Positions 45,182 to 54,405 of a stretch of 64,000 nt of DNA are shown in pieces (the first letter of the stretch is position 1; each line of letters starts with the position of its first letter). Both the position numbers and the translations under genes were made by a program. This stretch comes from JACCTI01 sp051005695 (GTDB taxonomy: Bacteria > Verrucomicrobiota > Verrucomicrobiia > Chthoniobacterales > UBA10450): contig JBPCJC010000026.1 of NCBI GenBank assembly GCA_051005695.1, forward strand, positions 51,853-115,852. The letters are read 5' to 3'. Below the pieces are notes generated by a model. It did no database searches. It was not told where the DNA came from and saw only the letters and a list, made by a program, of their open reading frames with translations.

Positions 45182-45718
45182 ATGACGGCCACGGAAGCCT
45201 ATGATTCAGTGACGAATGGAGGCGCGAACGACTTTGCCGCCGCCGTCGCGATCCTCGAAAAAAATCCGCCTTGGTGCCTGATCGGCGGGCTCGCGATCAA
45301 CTGTTACGTCGAGCCGGTTTATACTTTGGCTGCCGACATCGTGGTCTTTACGAAACACCTGGCCGCGATCAAAGCGCGCCTCCTCGCCGAAAAATTTTCC
45401 ATCGAGGAATTCCCGTACTCGATGAACGCCCGTCGCGGTCGCGGGAAGTTGAATATTCAATTCACCACTGATCCGCGTTACCAGGATTTCGTCCTCCGGG
45501 CGGCGCCCGCAGAAGTGTTGGGACAACGCGTTCCAGTGGCGAAGTTGGCCGATCTGGTTCGGGGGAAATTGTGGGCTTGGAGTGATAAGAAACGTCGCCT
45601 GAGCAAACGGAAAAAGGACGAGCTGGATTTGATCCGACTCGGGGAAGCGTTTCCCGAGCTCCGCGCCGAGATGCCGTCGGAGATCGCTGCGCAGCTAGCG
45701 GAGAATGATGAAGCTTAA
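45182..45718 (+). CDS. Nucleotidyltransferase-fold hypothetical protein
   Basis: A 178-residue protein with an AbiEii/MNT-like N-terminus (WCLIGGLAINCYVEPVYTLA then ADIVVF), resembling minimal nucleotidyltransferases with a Gly-Gly motif and one Asp. A second conserved-looking part, VAKLADLVRGKLWAWSDKKR, follows. The usual pair of metal Asp residues is not complete (a single Asp in AADIVV), so activity is doubtful. It overlaps the protease gene by 14 bases. Confidence 0.6.
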   Translation: MTATEAYDSVTNGGANDFAAAVAILEKNPPWCLIGGLAINCYVEPVYTLAADIVVFTKHLAAIKARLLAEKFSIEEFPYSMNARRGRGKLNIQFTTDPRYQDFVLRAAPAEVLGQRVPVAKLADLVRGKLWAWSDKKRRLSKRKKDELDLIRLGEAFPELRAEMPSEIAAQLAENDEA

Positions 45719-46832
45719 GAGCGCCCTTCTTTTCTTCGCGTCGGTTGTTTCGGTTTTCGGCCAGGCCGATCCGGCTTCCGAGCCTTCGGTTTTGGCGGTC
45801 GCGAAAACTCTGCCCGCGGTGGTCAATATTAACACCGAACGTGTCGTTAGGCGGCGAGTGCGCGATCCGTTTGAAGATTTTGCCGCGCAGTATTTCGGGA
45901 ACTATCGCTCGCGCGGGCGTGAGATTCGTCAGACCCTGCAGAGCCTCGGCACCGGCTTCATCGTCGATCCCGCCGGTTACATCGTTACCAATCAACACGT
46001 GGTCGAACGCGCCGCAGATTTGAAAATTGAAGTAACCTTGAGCGATGGGAAAACGGTCAGCGCGCGTTACATCACCGGCGATGAAAAGAAGGATCTCGCC
46101 TTCATTAAGATCGACGCGAAGGAGCCGCTGCCTTTCGTCGACCTAAATAATCTCTCGCCGAATTTGCTCGGCCAAACCGTCATCGTGCTCGGGAACGCGC
46201 TCGGTTACAGCAGCTCGATCAGCCGCGGCGTGCTCAGTGGATTGAAGCGCGACATCACTGTGGGCGAGTACGACTACAAGAATCTCCTGCAAACCGACGC
46301 GGCGATTAATCCAGGAAATAGCGGCGGCCCGTTGATTGATATTTCCGGCAAGCTGGTCGGAATCAGCTCCGCTAAAATGGCTTTCACGCCGCAGGGAATC
46401 CCGACCCAAGGGTTGGGCTTTGCGATTCCCGGCGATGTCGTGCGCGACAGCGTGGCCGAGTTCAAAAAAGTTGCCGACCATCAGCCAACTCCGCAGACGC
46501 CGACCGAGGAAGCAACGCCCGCGCCCAATGCCGATCGCCTTTTCGGTTTGCAACTTCAGGATCTCACGCCCGACCTGACCGATGCGCTCGGGCTCGCCCC
46601 TGGCAAAGGGGTCCTCGTGAGTGCAGTCACGCCGGACAGTCCAGCGGCGACCGCCGGGGTCGAACGCGGGCTGGTAATTTATCGGGTCGGCCGCTACGAC
46701 GTGCGCTCGGTGGCGCAGGTGGAAAAGCTCCTCGCGCGGGCGAGCAGCGGCGCTCCTGTCGATTTCACTGTCGGTCTGGTGAGAAGCGGCGGATCGTCCC
46801 GAGTTGAGCAAGTCACTTTGACGGCGCGCTGA
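45705..46832 (+). CDS. HtrA/DegP-like serine protease
   Basis: A 375-residue exported trypsin-like protease with signal peptide (LKSALLFFASVVSVFG), catalytic His98 (VTNQHVV), Asp130 (KKDLAFIK) and Ser206 (GNSGGPL). A single PDZ domain from ~280 has GLQLQDLTPDLTDALG and PDSPAATAGVERG. Periplasmic quality control is the expected role. ATG 45705 and 45708 are both possible starts. An octamer early in the gene encodes part of VVRRR. Confidence 0.92.
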   Translation: MMKLKSALLFFASVVSVFGQADPASEPSVLAVAKTLPAVVNINTERVVRRRVRDPFEDFAAQYFGNYRSRGREIRQTLQSLGTGFIVDPAGYIVTNQHVVERAADLKIEVTLSDGKTVSARYITGDEKKDLAFIKIDAKEPLPFVDLNNLSPNLLGQTVIVLGNALGYSSSISRGVLSGLKRDITVGEYDYKNLLQTDAAINPGNSGGPLIDISGKLVGISSAKMAFTPQGIPTQGLGFAIPGDVVRDSVAEFKKVADHQPTPQTPTEEATPAPNADRLFGLQLQDLTPDLTDALGLAPGKGVLVSAVTPDSPAATAGVERGLVIYRVGRYDVRSVAQVEKLLARASSGAPVDFTVGLVRSGGSSRVEQVTLTAR

Positions 46833-46897
46833 TCGGCGGCGTCGGAAAAAAATCTGCAACACACCGGCGGTTCGGTTGTCTCAAGAAACTATTGCCC

Positions 46898-47833
46898 ATG
46901 ATCAAGGTCGAGAACCTAACGAAACGTTACGCCGGTCACACTGCGATCCAGGATCTCAGTTTCGAAGTCGGCAAAGGGGAGATCATGGGCTTCCTCGGGC
47001 CGAATGGCGCGGGTAAAAGCACGACCATGCGGATCCTCTCGAGCTTCATGCCGGCGACCGCGGGCCGCGCGAGCATCGCCGGTTTCGATGTCTTCGAGCA
47101 ATCGCTCCAGGCCCGCGCGCATCTCGGTTACATGCCGGAAAACGTCCCGCTCTACGGCGACATGCGGGTCACGGAATATTTGAATTATCGCGCGGCGCTT
47201 AAGGCCGTGCCGCATCGCCGGATCGCCGAACGCGTCGGTGATGTGAAAGAGCTTTGCGGGCTGAAAGAGGTCGAGCGAAAACTGATCAGCAGTCTCTCGA
47301 AAGGTTTTCGTCAACGGGTGGGTCTGGCGGATGCGCTGGTGCACGAACCGGATTTGCTCATCCTCGATGAGCCGACCAGCGGGCTGGATCCAAATCAAAT
47401 CCGGCAGGTGCGCGACCTGATCAAGAACCTCGGCAAGCAACACACGATTTTGCTTTCGACCCACATCCTCCCGGAAGTGGAGATGACCTGCAGCCGCGTG
47501 ATCATTATTAACAAGGGACAAATCCAGGCCTGCGATACGCCTGAGAACTTGTTAGGCGGAATTCGCACCGCCAGCGGGGTCACGCTCGAAGCGAAAGTGG
47601 GCAGCGACAACGGCGTCGAGCAGTTGAAACAGATCACCGGCGTGCGCGATGTCAGCGCCGCCACCGAGGGCGATTGGCAGACTTTTTCGCTCCGGGTCGA
47701 AGCCGGAGCGGATGTGCGCGAACAGGTTTTTCAGATGGCGATGAGCCGGCGCTGGTCGGTGCGCGAACTGACGCAGCGCAAAGCCACCCTCGAAGACGTC
47801 TTCGTCGAAATCACCCACGCCGATGATGTTTGA
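46898..47833 (+). CDS. ABC transporter ATP-binding protein (Gld-type)
   Basis: A 311-residue ATPase: Walker A GPNGAGKST, signature LSKGFRQRV, Walker B LLILDEPTSGLDPN, H-loop LSTHILPEVE. The C-terminal ~80-residue extension is typical of ABC-2 exporters. ATG 46898 (MIKVENLTKRY) is preferred to TTG 46892. With the permease, GldG-like and DUF4340 genes downstream it makes a Gld-like system, in Bacteroidota linked to gliding; here the role is unknown. Confidence 0.9.
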   Translation: MIKVENLTKRYAGHTAIQDLSFEVGKGEIMGFLGPNGAGKSTTMRILSSFMPATAGRASIAGFDVFEQSLQARAHLGYMPENVPLYGDMRVTEYLNYRAALKAVPHRRIAERVGDVKELCGLKEVERKLISSLSKGFRQRVGLADALVHEPDLLILDEPTSGLDPNQIRQVRDLIKNLGKQHTILLSTHILPEVEMTCSRVIIINKGQIQACDTPENLLGGIRTASGVTLEAKVGSDNGVEQLKQITGVRDVSAATEGDWQTFSLRVEAGADVREQVFQMAMSRRWSVRELTQRKATLEDVFVEITHADDV

Positions 47834-47862
47834 GTTTTCTCAAATGTCCCTAACTCCAACGC

Positions 47863-47990
47863 ATGTCATCCCGAGCCGCGAAGACGGCGAGGGACCTCAC
47901 CCACGGAGCTTCGGCCACGCTTTGTCGCTGAGCGTAAACCATCACCCAATGCGAGGTCTCTCGTCGTCTGCGCAACTCGGGATGACATGG
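47863..47990. repeat. Dispersed inverted-repeat element (copy D)
   Basis: catgtcatcccgagccgcga and its inverse ending gcaactcgggatgacatg bound a ~128-bp element with a short spacer. It sits between the ATPase and permease genes of one operon. It is the best-preserved copy, with CATG at both ends. Confidence 0.85.
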
Positions 47991-48028
47991 CCAACCCTCG
48001 GCGAAATCCCGCGCGGAGGTGCGCGCCC

Positions 48029-48784
48029 ATGAAGAAATTCTTCACTCTCCTCGGCCGCGAAGTGCGCAGTTACTTTTACTCGCCGATCGCCTACGTGGTC
48101 CTGGTTTTTTTCCTGCTCCTCAGCGGCGTCGATTTTTACTTCCAGATTTCCTTTATGAACGGCCGCCCGGTGCCCTATGCGGTCGAGGAAGCGTTTTTTA
48201 ACTCCGTCTTTTTCTGGTTCGCCTTCGTCCTGATTTTTCCCCTGATCACGATGCGTTTGTTCTCCGAGGAATTTAAACTCGGGACGATCGAACCGTTGAT
48301 GACCGCGCCGGTGCGCGACTGGCAGGTGGTGCTCTCAAAATTCTGCGGCGCGCTCGTCTTCTATCTCGTCCTCTGGATTCCGACGCTCCTCTACTTCGTC
48401 ATCTTCCAACTGGTCACGCATCAGCCGGCCGCAAATTCGTTAGGCGCATACTGCGGCGCGTATCTCATGCTTCTACTTCTCGGGATGTTTTACATTTCCG
48501 TCGGCTGTTTGGCTTCGGTCTTAACCAAAAACCAGATCATCGCCGCGATCATTTCCTTCTGTGCCATCACCCTGCATTTTTTCTCGGGGCTGATTTCTTT
48601 CATTGTCCAGGACGTCAGCTCGGTCACCCGTCAAATGCTCGGTTATTTTTCGGCGATTGACCAAATGGGCTCACTCTCGCGCGGCGAGCTCGATACCCGC
48701 CCGATCGTCCTCTACGTCAGCATGACCATGGTCATGCTCGCGCTCACCCACCAGGCCTTCCAATCCCGCAAGTGGAGGCTGTAA
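48029..48784 (+). CDS. ABC-2 type permease (GldF-like)
   Basis: A 251-residue membrane protein with about six hydrophobic segments (SPIAYVVLVFFLLLSGVDFY, FFWFAFVLIFPLITM, AYLMLLLLGMFYISVGCLAS and others) and the ABC-2 motif EEFKLGTIEPLMTAPVRDWQ. ATG 48029 starts the conserved part; upstream sequence belongs to repeat element D. Followed after three bases by the GldG-like gene. Confidence 0.88.
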   Translation: MKKFFTLLGREVRSYFYSPIAYVVLVFFLLLSGVDFYFQISFMNGRPVPYAVEEAFFNSVFFWFAFVLIFPLITMRLFSEEFKLGTIEPLMTAPVRDWQVVLSKFCGALVFYLVLWIPTLLYFVIFQLVTHQPAANSLGAYCGAYLMLLLLGMFYISVGCLASVLTKNQIIAAIISFCAITLHFFSGLISFIVQDVSSVTRQMLGYFSAIDQMGSLSRGELDTRPIVLYVSMTMVMLALTHQAFQSRKWRL

Positions 48785-48787
48785 GAC

Positions 48788-50338
48788 ATGCCTAACGAGA
48801 CATTGGAAAAACCCGCGCGCGCGCCGAAAAAAATTCACCGGGTGCGGATTGGCCTGAACGTGATCGCGCAGGTCGCGATCATCCTTTTTCTCGCCCTGAT
48901 GGTGAACTACCTCGGCTTCGAGCATTACCAGCGCTGGGATTTTTCGCGCGACAAAAAGTATGCGCTCTCCGACAAGACGAAGCGTTTTCTCGAGAGCGTC
49001 AAAGGCAAGATTCGCCTGACCGTTTTCTTCGGCGGGAACAATCCGATCGCGCAGGACGTGCAGAATTTGCTGACCGAATATCAGTACGCGGCCAGAGGAA
49101 AAATCGATGTGGAGAATGTCGATCCCGAGCGCAGTCTTTCGCGGGCCAAAGAGATTTTCGACAAGTATAAAGTGATCAGTGACGAGAGCCTGATCATCGT
49201 CGATTACGACGGTCGCAACAAGACCGTCAAAGCCTCCGACATGGCGGAGATCGATCCCGGCAATCAGATGTTTGGCGAATCGCCGAAAGTCGCGGCATTC
49301 AAGGGCGAACAGGCGCTGACCAGCGCAATGATCGACTTGGTGGAAGGGAAGAAAAACATCCTCGGCTACGTCCTCGGTCACAAGGAACCGGCGCTGAGCA
49401 CCGCGCCGCCGCAGATGGTTAGTCCGATGGCGCCACAAGCGGGCGAGCGCAGTCCCATCTCCGTGCTCAAGACCTTCATCGAGAACGAAAACATCAAGTT
49501 CGAAGAGCTCAATCTTTTCGATGTCCCGGCGATTCCGGCGACTTTGAAGACGATCATGATTTTCGGGCCGCAGTACGATTTCTCCGATCGAGAAATGAAA
49601 CTGCTGCGCGAGTTTTGGGACAAGGGCGGCCGGATTTTGCTCTTGTTAGACCCGACCGCGAAAACGCCGAAGCTTTACGCGTTTTTGAATGATCTCGGCG
49701 TCAAGGTGAACGACGACCGCTTGATGGCGAACGTCAAAACCGGCATCCAGGAAGTGGCCCGGGTGCGCGACGTCGTTGGGCGTTTTGTCGAGGGCAGCCC
49801 AATCACTAAACGCCTCGCGGAGGTGCGCGCGCCTTTCCTCGGCGCGACCGCCTCGTTAACCCTCGCGCCGGCTGCCCAGACCGCCGCCGCCAATGTCAAA
49901 ATCCAGCCGCTCGCGCAGGCCGAGAAAGGTTACTGGGGCGAGATGGATTACAATTCCACGGACGACAACCTCCTTCAGTTTACCGAGGGCCGCGATCACG
50001 ATGCGCCCTTGTATTTCGCGGCCGCGATCGAAAAGGGCGGCAGCGGCGACGAGCGGGTGCAGGCAAATTCTTCCCGGCTGGTGCTGGTGGCGAACGCGGC
50101 CTTCGCGCAGGACGCCGCGCTCACCCAGGATCAGCAGGGGCTCGATTTCATTTCCGGGAGCGTCAACTGGCTGCTCAATCGCGAGCAGCTCATCGGGATC
50201 GCGCCGAAAGTTCCGACGACGCTCACCTTCAGTCTCGATGACCGCGCGCTGAGTAATCTGCGCTGGCTCATCCTTGTTCTCTTGCCGTTAATTCCCGCGG
50301 TCCTGGGCGTGGCCGTCTGGTGGCAACGGCGCGCCTAA
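48788..50338 (+). CDS. GldG-like ABC auxiliary protein
   Basis: A 516-residue protein with an N-terminal membrane helix (NVIAQVAIILFLALMVNYLG), a large extracytoplasmic domain (YALSDKTKRFLESVKGKIRL, GHKEPALS, WDKGGRILLLLDP) and a C-terminal helix before WQRRA. This is the ABC_transp_aux/GldG layout. It begins ATG-CCT-AAC-GAG, so the octamer overlaps the start; its stop TAA lies in another octamer. Confidence 0.88.
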   Translation: MPNETLEKPARAPKKIHRVRIGLNVIAQVAIILFLALMVNYLGFEHYQRWDFSRDKKYALSDKTKRFLESVKGKIRLTVFFGGNNPIAQDVQNLLTEYQYAARGKIDVENVDPERSLSRAKEIFDKYKVISDESLIIVDYDGRNKTVKASDMAEIDPGNQMFGESPKVAAFKGEQALTSAMIDLVEGKKNILGYVLGHKEPALSTAPPQMVSPMAPQAGERSPISVLKTFIENENIKFEELNLFDVPAIPATLKTIMIFGPQYDFSDREMKLLREFWDKGGRILLLLDPTAKTPKLYAFLNDLGVKVNDDRLMANVKTGIQEVARVRDVVGRFVEGSPITKRLAEVRAPFLGATASLTLAPAAQTAAANVKIQPLAQAEKGYWGEMDYNSTDDNLLQFTEGRDHDAPLYFAAAIEKGGSGDERVQANSSRLVLVANAAFAQDAALTQDQQGLDFISGSVNWLLNREQLIGIAPKVPTTLTFSLDDRALSNLRWLILVLLPLIPAVLGVAVWWQRRA

Positions 50339-50352
50339 CGAGTGCTGAAACG

Positions 50353-52191
50353 ATGAAAATCAAGACCACCCTGATCCTCCTGGCGATCGCCGTGGCGCTC
50401 TCGCTTTGGGTGAAATTTTTCGAAACCAAAGGGCCTAATACCGAGGAAGCGAAGCGGCGGGCCGAGCGGGTTTTGCATTTCGAGCGCGACCAGCTCGCCG
50501 GTCTGCAGATCCAGAATGGCGACGACAAAATCGAGCTCCGCAAAGTCGACAACAAATGGCGGCTGGAAGCGCCGATCAAAGACCAGGCCGACCGCGCGGC
50601 GATCGATAATTTGATCTCCGATCTCGACAGTTGGGAGAAGGACGAAACCTTCCCGGCGAAGGAAATGGAGGCGGACAAAAATCGCCTGGCGGAATATGAC
50701 GTCCTCAAGCCGAAGCTGCGCCTGAAGCTGCTCGGCAAAGACGTGCCGCCGGAAATTCTTTTTGGCAAAGACGCCGCGCTCGAGGGCAAAATGTATGCGC
50801 GCTTCGAAAACTCGAAGGAGACTTATCTCGTTAGGCAAACGGTCCGGAACGACATCGCGAAAAAACCGGAAGAGTTTCGCGATCGCAAGCTCACCGAGCT
50901 CAGCGCCGCTCAGGTTGCGCGGGTGATTTTGAAAACCCCAGCCGGCGAAATCGAAATGCAAAAACAGGGCGATGGCTGGGATATCGTCAAGCCGCTCCGC
51001 GCCCGCGGCGATTCGCAAAAAATCAACGACTTGATCGCGCAGGTCACCGGCGCGCGGATCGAACAATTTGTCGCGGGCGATCAGGGCGACCTGCAACCGT
51101 ACGGACTGGCCGAGCCGCGCGGCTCGATCACGCTTTTCAAAACCGCGGATAAGCAAGGCCAGGTCTTGCAGATCGGCGCGGGCCCGGAAAAAGCGAAGGA
51201 ACAAGTTTACGTCCGCTTCTCCGCACGCAGTTTTGTTTACACCTTGCCGAAGAAAATCGAGGAGGTGCTCCAGACGAAACCGGCGGATCTGCGCGATCGC
51301 CATTTGCTCCGGCTCGATACCAACAATCTCGATCGCCTAACGATTGATGCGCCCGGCAAAACCAAAACTGTACTCGCGCGGAAAGATCAGAATTGGTTGA
51401 TCGCGAACAAAAATAATCAACCGGCAAATTCTGCGGAGGTCACGCGTTTGCTCGAGGTTTTGAAAAACGAGCAGGTCAGCAGATTCGTCGACGATGTCGC
51501 CTCCGATTTGCCGAAGTACGGACTCGATCATCCGCAGCTCCAGCTCACCTTTAGCTCTTTCGCCTCCGAGAACACCGCGGAATCAAACGCCGGCGAGCAT
51601 CCCTTTGCCGCGATCGCGTTCGGGAAAATTGAGGGCGAAGAAGTTTACGCGCGCGTTGGGGAGGAGCCATTCATCGTTGCGGTCCCGCACAAAATCCTCG
51701 GCGAAATTTTCGCCGATCCGGTGCAATGGCAGGAGCTCGCGGTCTTCAAGTTTACGCCCGAGGAAGTGCATCGCCTGACCGTTAACGCGGAAGGCGTGGG
51801 CGAAGCGTCCCTAGTGCGTGGGCCGAAAAATGAATGGATCGCCGCGCCAGCTGGCCCGCCCGCGAATCAGGTGCACGTGCAATCGTTGCTGAATACGCTG
51901 ACGAATCTGCGCGCCGTTCGCTGGGTGGCGGAAACGCCGCCGACCGCTTTCGAGAAACCGGAAATCACCATTACTTTCACCACTTCGCCGGATGACAAAG
52001 CGACGCATAAACTCATCGTCGGCGGGCCGTCGGGCGCAGGGATGTGGTTCGCGCGCGTGGAAGGTCGCGAGGGCGTTTTTGTTCTCAACAATCCGGACTT
52101 TAATGCGCTCCGTTTGCCGTTGACGGTCAGTGCTTCACCGACGCCGACGGTTTCGCCATCGATCTCTCCGAGCGCTTCGCCCGCGCCTTGA
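50353..52191 (+). CDS. DUF4340 domain protein
   Basis: A 612-residue protein with one N-terminal membrane anchor (TTLILLAIAVALSLWVKFF) and repeated DUF4340-type beta-rich modules (DKIELRKVDNKWRLEAPI, GEIEMQKQGDGWDIVKPL, KTVLARKDQNWLIANK). A Ser/Pro/Thr tail ends it. The fourth gene of the Gld-like cluster. DUF4340 proteins commonly accompany GldG-like genes. Function unknown. Confidence 0.88.
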   Translation: MKIKTTLILLAIAVALSLWVKFFETKGPNTEEAKRRAERVLHFERDQLAGLQIQNGDDKIELRKVDNKWRLEAPIKDQADRAAIDNLISDLDSWEKDETFPAKEMEADKNRLAEYDVLKPKLRLKLLGKDVPPEILFGKDAALEGKMYARFENSKETYLVRQTVRNDIAKKPEEFRDRKLTELSAAQVARVILKTPAGEIEMQKQGDGWDIVKPLRARGDSQKINDLIAQVTGARIEQFVAGDQGDLQPYGLAEPRGSITLFKTADKQGQVLQIGAGPEKAKEQVYVRFSARSFVYTLPKKIEEVLQTKPADLRDRHLLRLDTNNLDRLTIDAPGKTKTVLARKDQNWLIANKNNQPANSAEVTRLLEVLKNEQVSRFVDDVASDLPKYGLDHPQLQLTFSSFASENTAESNAGEHPFAAIAFGKIEGEEVYARVGEEPFIVAVPHKILGEIFADPVQWQELAVFKFTPEEVHRLTVNAEGVGEASLVRGPKNEWIAAPAGPPANQVHVQSLLNTLTNLRAVRWVAETPPTAFEKPEITITFTTSPDDKATHKLIVGGPSGAGMWFARVEGREGVFVLNNPDFNALRLPLTVSASPTPTVSPSISPSASPAP

Positions 52192-52200
52192 TTCGCGCAC

Positions 52201-52782
52201 GTGAACGAGACGCCCCCGATTTTAAACGGGCGGATCGTTCGCCTCGAACCGCTGCAATCAGCGCATCACGACCAGTTGATCGCCGCCACCAGCGACGGCG
52301 AACTCTGGCGTTTGCCCTACACGATCGTCCCTTCGGCGGAAACGATGTCGGCCTACATCGAGACGACGCTTGAGCGCCAGAGCCAGGGACGGGAAATGCC
52401 GTTTGTCATCATTGATCGCACGCGCGACCACGTCATCGGCAGCACGCGTTTCACGAACATCGATATCGCGAATCGAAAACGCGAAATCGGTTATACCTGG
52501 CTCGCGAAAAGTTTCCAGCGCACCGCGGCCAACACCGAGATGAAGTTTCTGCTTTTGCAGCACGCATTCGAAACGCTGGGCTGCGTGCGCGTCGAATTCG
52601 TCACCGATGTTTTGAATGAGCGTTCGCGCGCGGCGCTCGCCCGCATCGACGCGAAACCGGAAGGCATTTTGCGCAACCACATGATCATGCCCGACGGACG
52701 GCTGCGCGATTCCGCCTGCTTCAGCATCATTGCGCAGGAATGGCCGGCAGTGCGCGCCTGGTTTGCGGAAACGCTTCGTTAG
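52201..52782 (+). CDS. GNAT family N-acetyltransferase (RimJ/RimL-like)
   Basis: A 193-residue GNAT enzyme starting with GTG. RimJ-like N-terminus (LNGRIVRLEPLQSAHHDQL), core strand VIGSTRFTNID, EIGYTWLAKSFQRTAANTE and FVTDVLNERSRAALARI. The stop TAG shares bases with the TAA stop of the convergent gene within one octamer (TTAG, 52779-52782). Confidence 0.9.
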   Translation: MNETPPILNGRIVRLEPLQSAHHDQLIAATSDGELWRLPYTIVPSAETMSAYIETTLERQSQGREMPFVIIDRTRDHVIGSTRFTNIDIANRKREIGYTWLAKSFQRTAANTEMKFLLLQHAFETLGCVRVEFVTDVLNERSRAALARIDAKPEGILRNHMIMPDGRLRDSACFSIIAQEWPAVRAWFAETLR

Positions 52783-54092
52783 GCCGGAGTGATTTTCATC
52801 GGCGTGAGAATCGCGTCGCGCATGCCGTGCAGGAGTTTTTTGTCCGCCGGCACAATCGTCGCGAGCGCGCCGCGCATCGTCACTTTGCTGCCTTCGACAA
52901 AATAATACGGACACAGCCGGACCCGTCCGCGCATCGTTTCCAACTCGTTAGACTGCTGCTTCCAGTAACGATGCTCGAGCAAACGCGCGCGATGAAAACG
53001 CTGCATGATTTTCGGCCCGGTCGCGAAATTTTGCAGTGCCTCTTCGATCAGTTGCTGCCACTCGGTCGCCGGCAAATCCTGCCCGACGGAAACCCCGCGG
53101 CTGCCCCAGCCGAGCGGTGAGAATCCGCTGACTTTCAGCAGGAGCTCACGTTCTTTCTGGCTCAGTTTTCCGGCTTCGCGCCAATCGTGAATTTCCAGCC
53201 GCGGAATGACTGCGTGTTGCGGGAGCGGCGTGGGATCAAGCAACCAGGTGTAGGGAATGACCGTCTGCAGCTGTTGAAAATATTTGTCGCCCAATTCGCG
53301 CCGCCAGAATTCGCGCAGCGGCTGTAACCAAAAAAGCGCGAACCACATTTTCTCTTCGAGGAATGGTTTGAACGGCGGCGTCACCCGCGCCGTTCCGCCG
53401 GCCGCGGCCTCCATTAATTTGTCGATCCCTGCGAGATTCGGCAGATCGAAGTTCTCGAAAAACCGATAAGCGTTTCGGCCGGGTGTTGGCTGGTAATTTT
53501 CCGCGGAAACGACCTGCCAATTGTTTTCCGGATAACGCGCGTTGAGCTGCGCCGCCAGCCAAACCATCTCCGGCCGATAGGTCGCGGATTCTTCCGAGAC
53601 CACGATGTCGCCTCCATCCGGCAGGACGATCCTGAAGCCCTCGAGCATCCCCTCCGCGCCGCCGACGACTTCTTCGCCTAACGAGACATACGTTTGGTTA
53701 AGCCACGCGGTCAGGCCGATGCCACCGGGAACGGAATCAATTTCCGCGATGATGAAACCGTCCTCGGTCAGGACCAAATCTGGCCGGATCACGAGCGGTA
53801 ATTCTTCGCGGAACTGTTTGCTGCGTGCGAACTCGATCAGCTCCGCGGGTTTGCCGGCATCGAGATACTGCGCGACCCAGGCCGGTTGTTTGCCTTTGAC
53901 GCTCTGGAAATAAAGTTGGTTACACGCGCGCTGGAAAACGAAGAGTTGATGGCCGAGGCGCTCGAGATTTTTCGCGAAGCTCGGTTCGATCGGAAACGCG
54001 TCGGGCGAAAGCAACCAATCCTTTTCCGCGAAGAGTCCTTCTGCGGGAAAGGCGGCGCGGATTGCGGGAAGTTTTTCGGCGTCGGAAAGCAT
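52779..54092 (-). CDS. Hypothetical protein, ATP-grasp-like
   Basis: A 437-residue protein. The stretch LVIRPDLVLTEDGFIIAEID followed by SVPGGIGLTAWLNQTY resembles the circularly permuted ATP-grasp/glutathionylspermidine-synthase fold, and GWGSRGVSVGQDLP could be a nucleotide-binding loop. Assignment is tentative. Soluble, no signal peptide. It ends in the same octamer as the convergent GNAT gene. Confidence 0.6.
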   Translation of the reverse strand: MLSDAEKLPAIRAAFPAEGLFAEKDWLLSPDAFPIEPSFAKNLERLGHQLFVFQRACNQLYFQSVKGKQPAWVAQYLDAGKPAELIEFARSKQFREELPLVIRPDLVLTEDGFIIAEIDSVPGGIGLTAWLNQTYVSLGEEVVGGAEGMLEGFRIVLPDGGDIVVSEESATYRPEMVWLAAQLNARYPENNWQVVSAENYQPTPGRNAYRFFENFDLPNLAGIDKLMEAAAGGTARVTPPFKPFLEEKMWFALFWLQPLREFWRRELGDKYFQQLQTVIPYTWLLDPTPLPQHAVIPRLEIHDWREAGKLSQKERELLLKVSGFSPLGWGSRGVSVGQDLPATEWQQLIEEALQNFATGPKIMQRFHRARLLEHRYWKQQSNELETMRGRVRLCPYYFVEGSKVTMRGALATIVPADKKLLHGMRDAILTPMKITPA

Positions 54093-54179
54093 CGGGCGAA
54101 ATGGAGCGGCTAAGGTTCAGTGTTCTCGTTGCTACGTCCAATTATGTTCAACATTCGCGGAAGGGACATACACGCGCGC

Positions 54180-54302
54180 ATGTCATCCCGAGCCGCGAAG
54201 ACGGCGAGGGATCTCGCAATGGGGGTGGGATTGTCTTCCCGTCGATTCGTAACGCCGGGCCCTGTGTGAGATCCCTCGCTGTCTTCGCAGCTCGGGATGA
54301 CA
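54180..54302. repeat. Dispersed inverted-repeat element (copy E)
   Basis: atgtcatcccgagccgcgaa on the left is mirrored by ttcgcagctcgggatgacag on the right, with gagggatctc/gagatccctc as inner arms. About 123 bp long. It is followed by two octamers at about 54326 and 54383, before ruvA. Confidence 0.85.
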
Positions 54303-54405
54303 GAAACATGCGCAATGGCCTTTGCCTAACGAACTCCCGTGTGAGGGCTGTCGCCTGACGAAATCCCCCCAAACGAAATCTCGCCTAACGAACGCTGGCC
54401 AGCGT

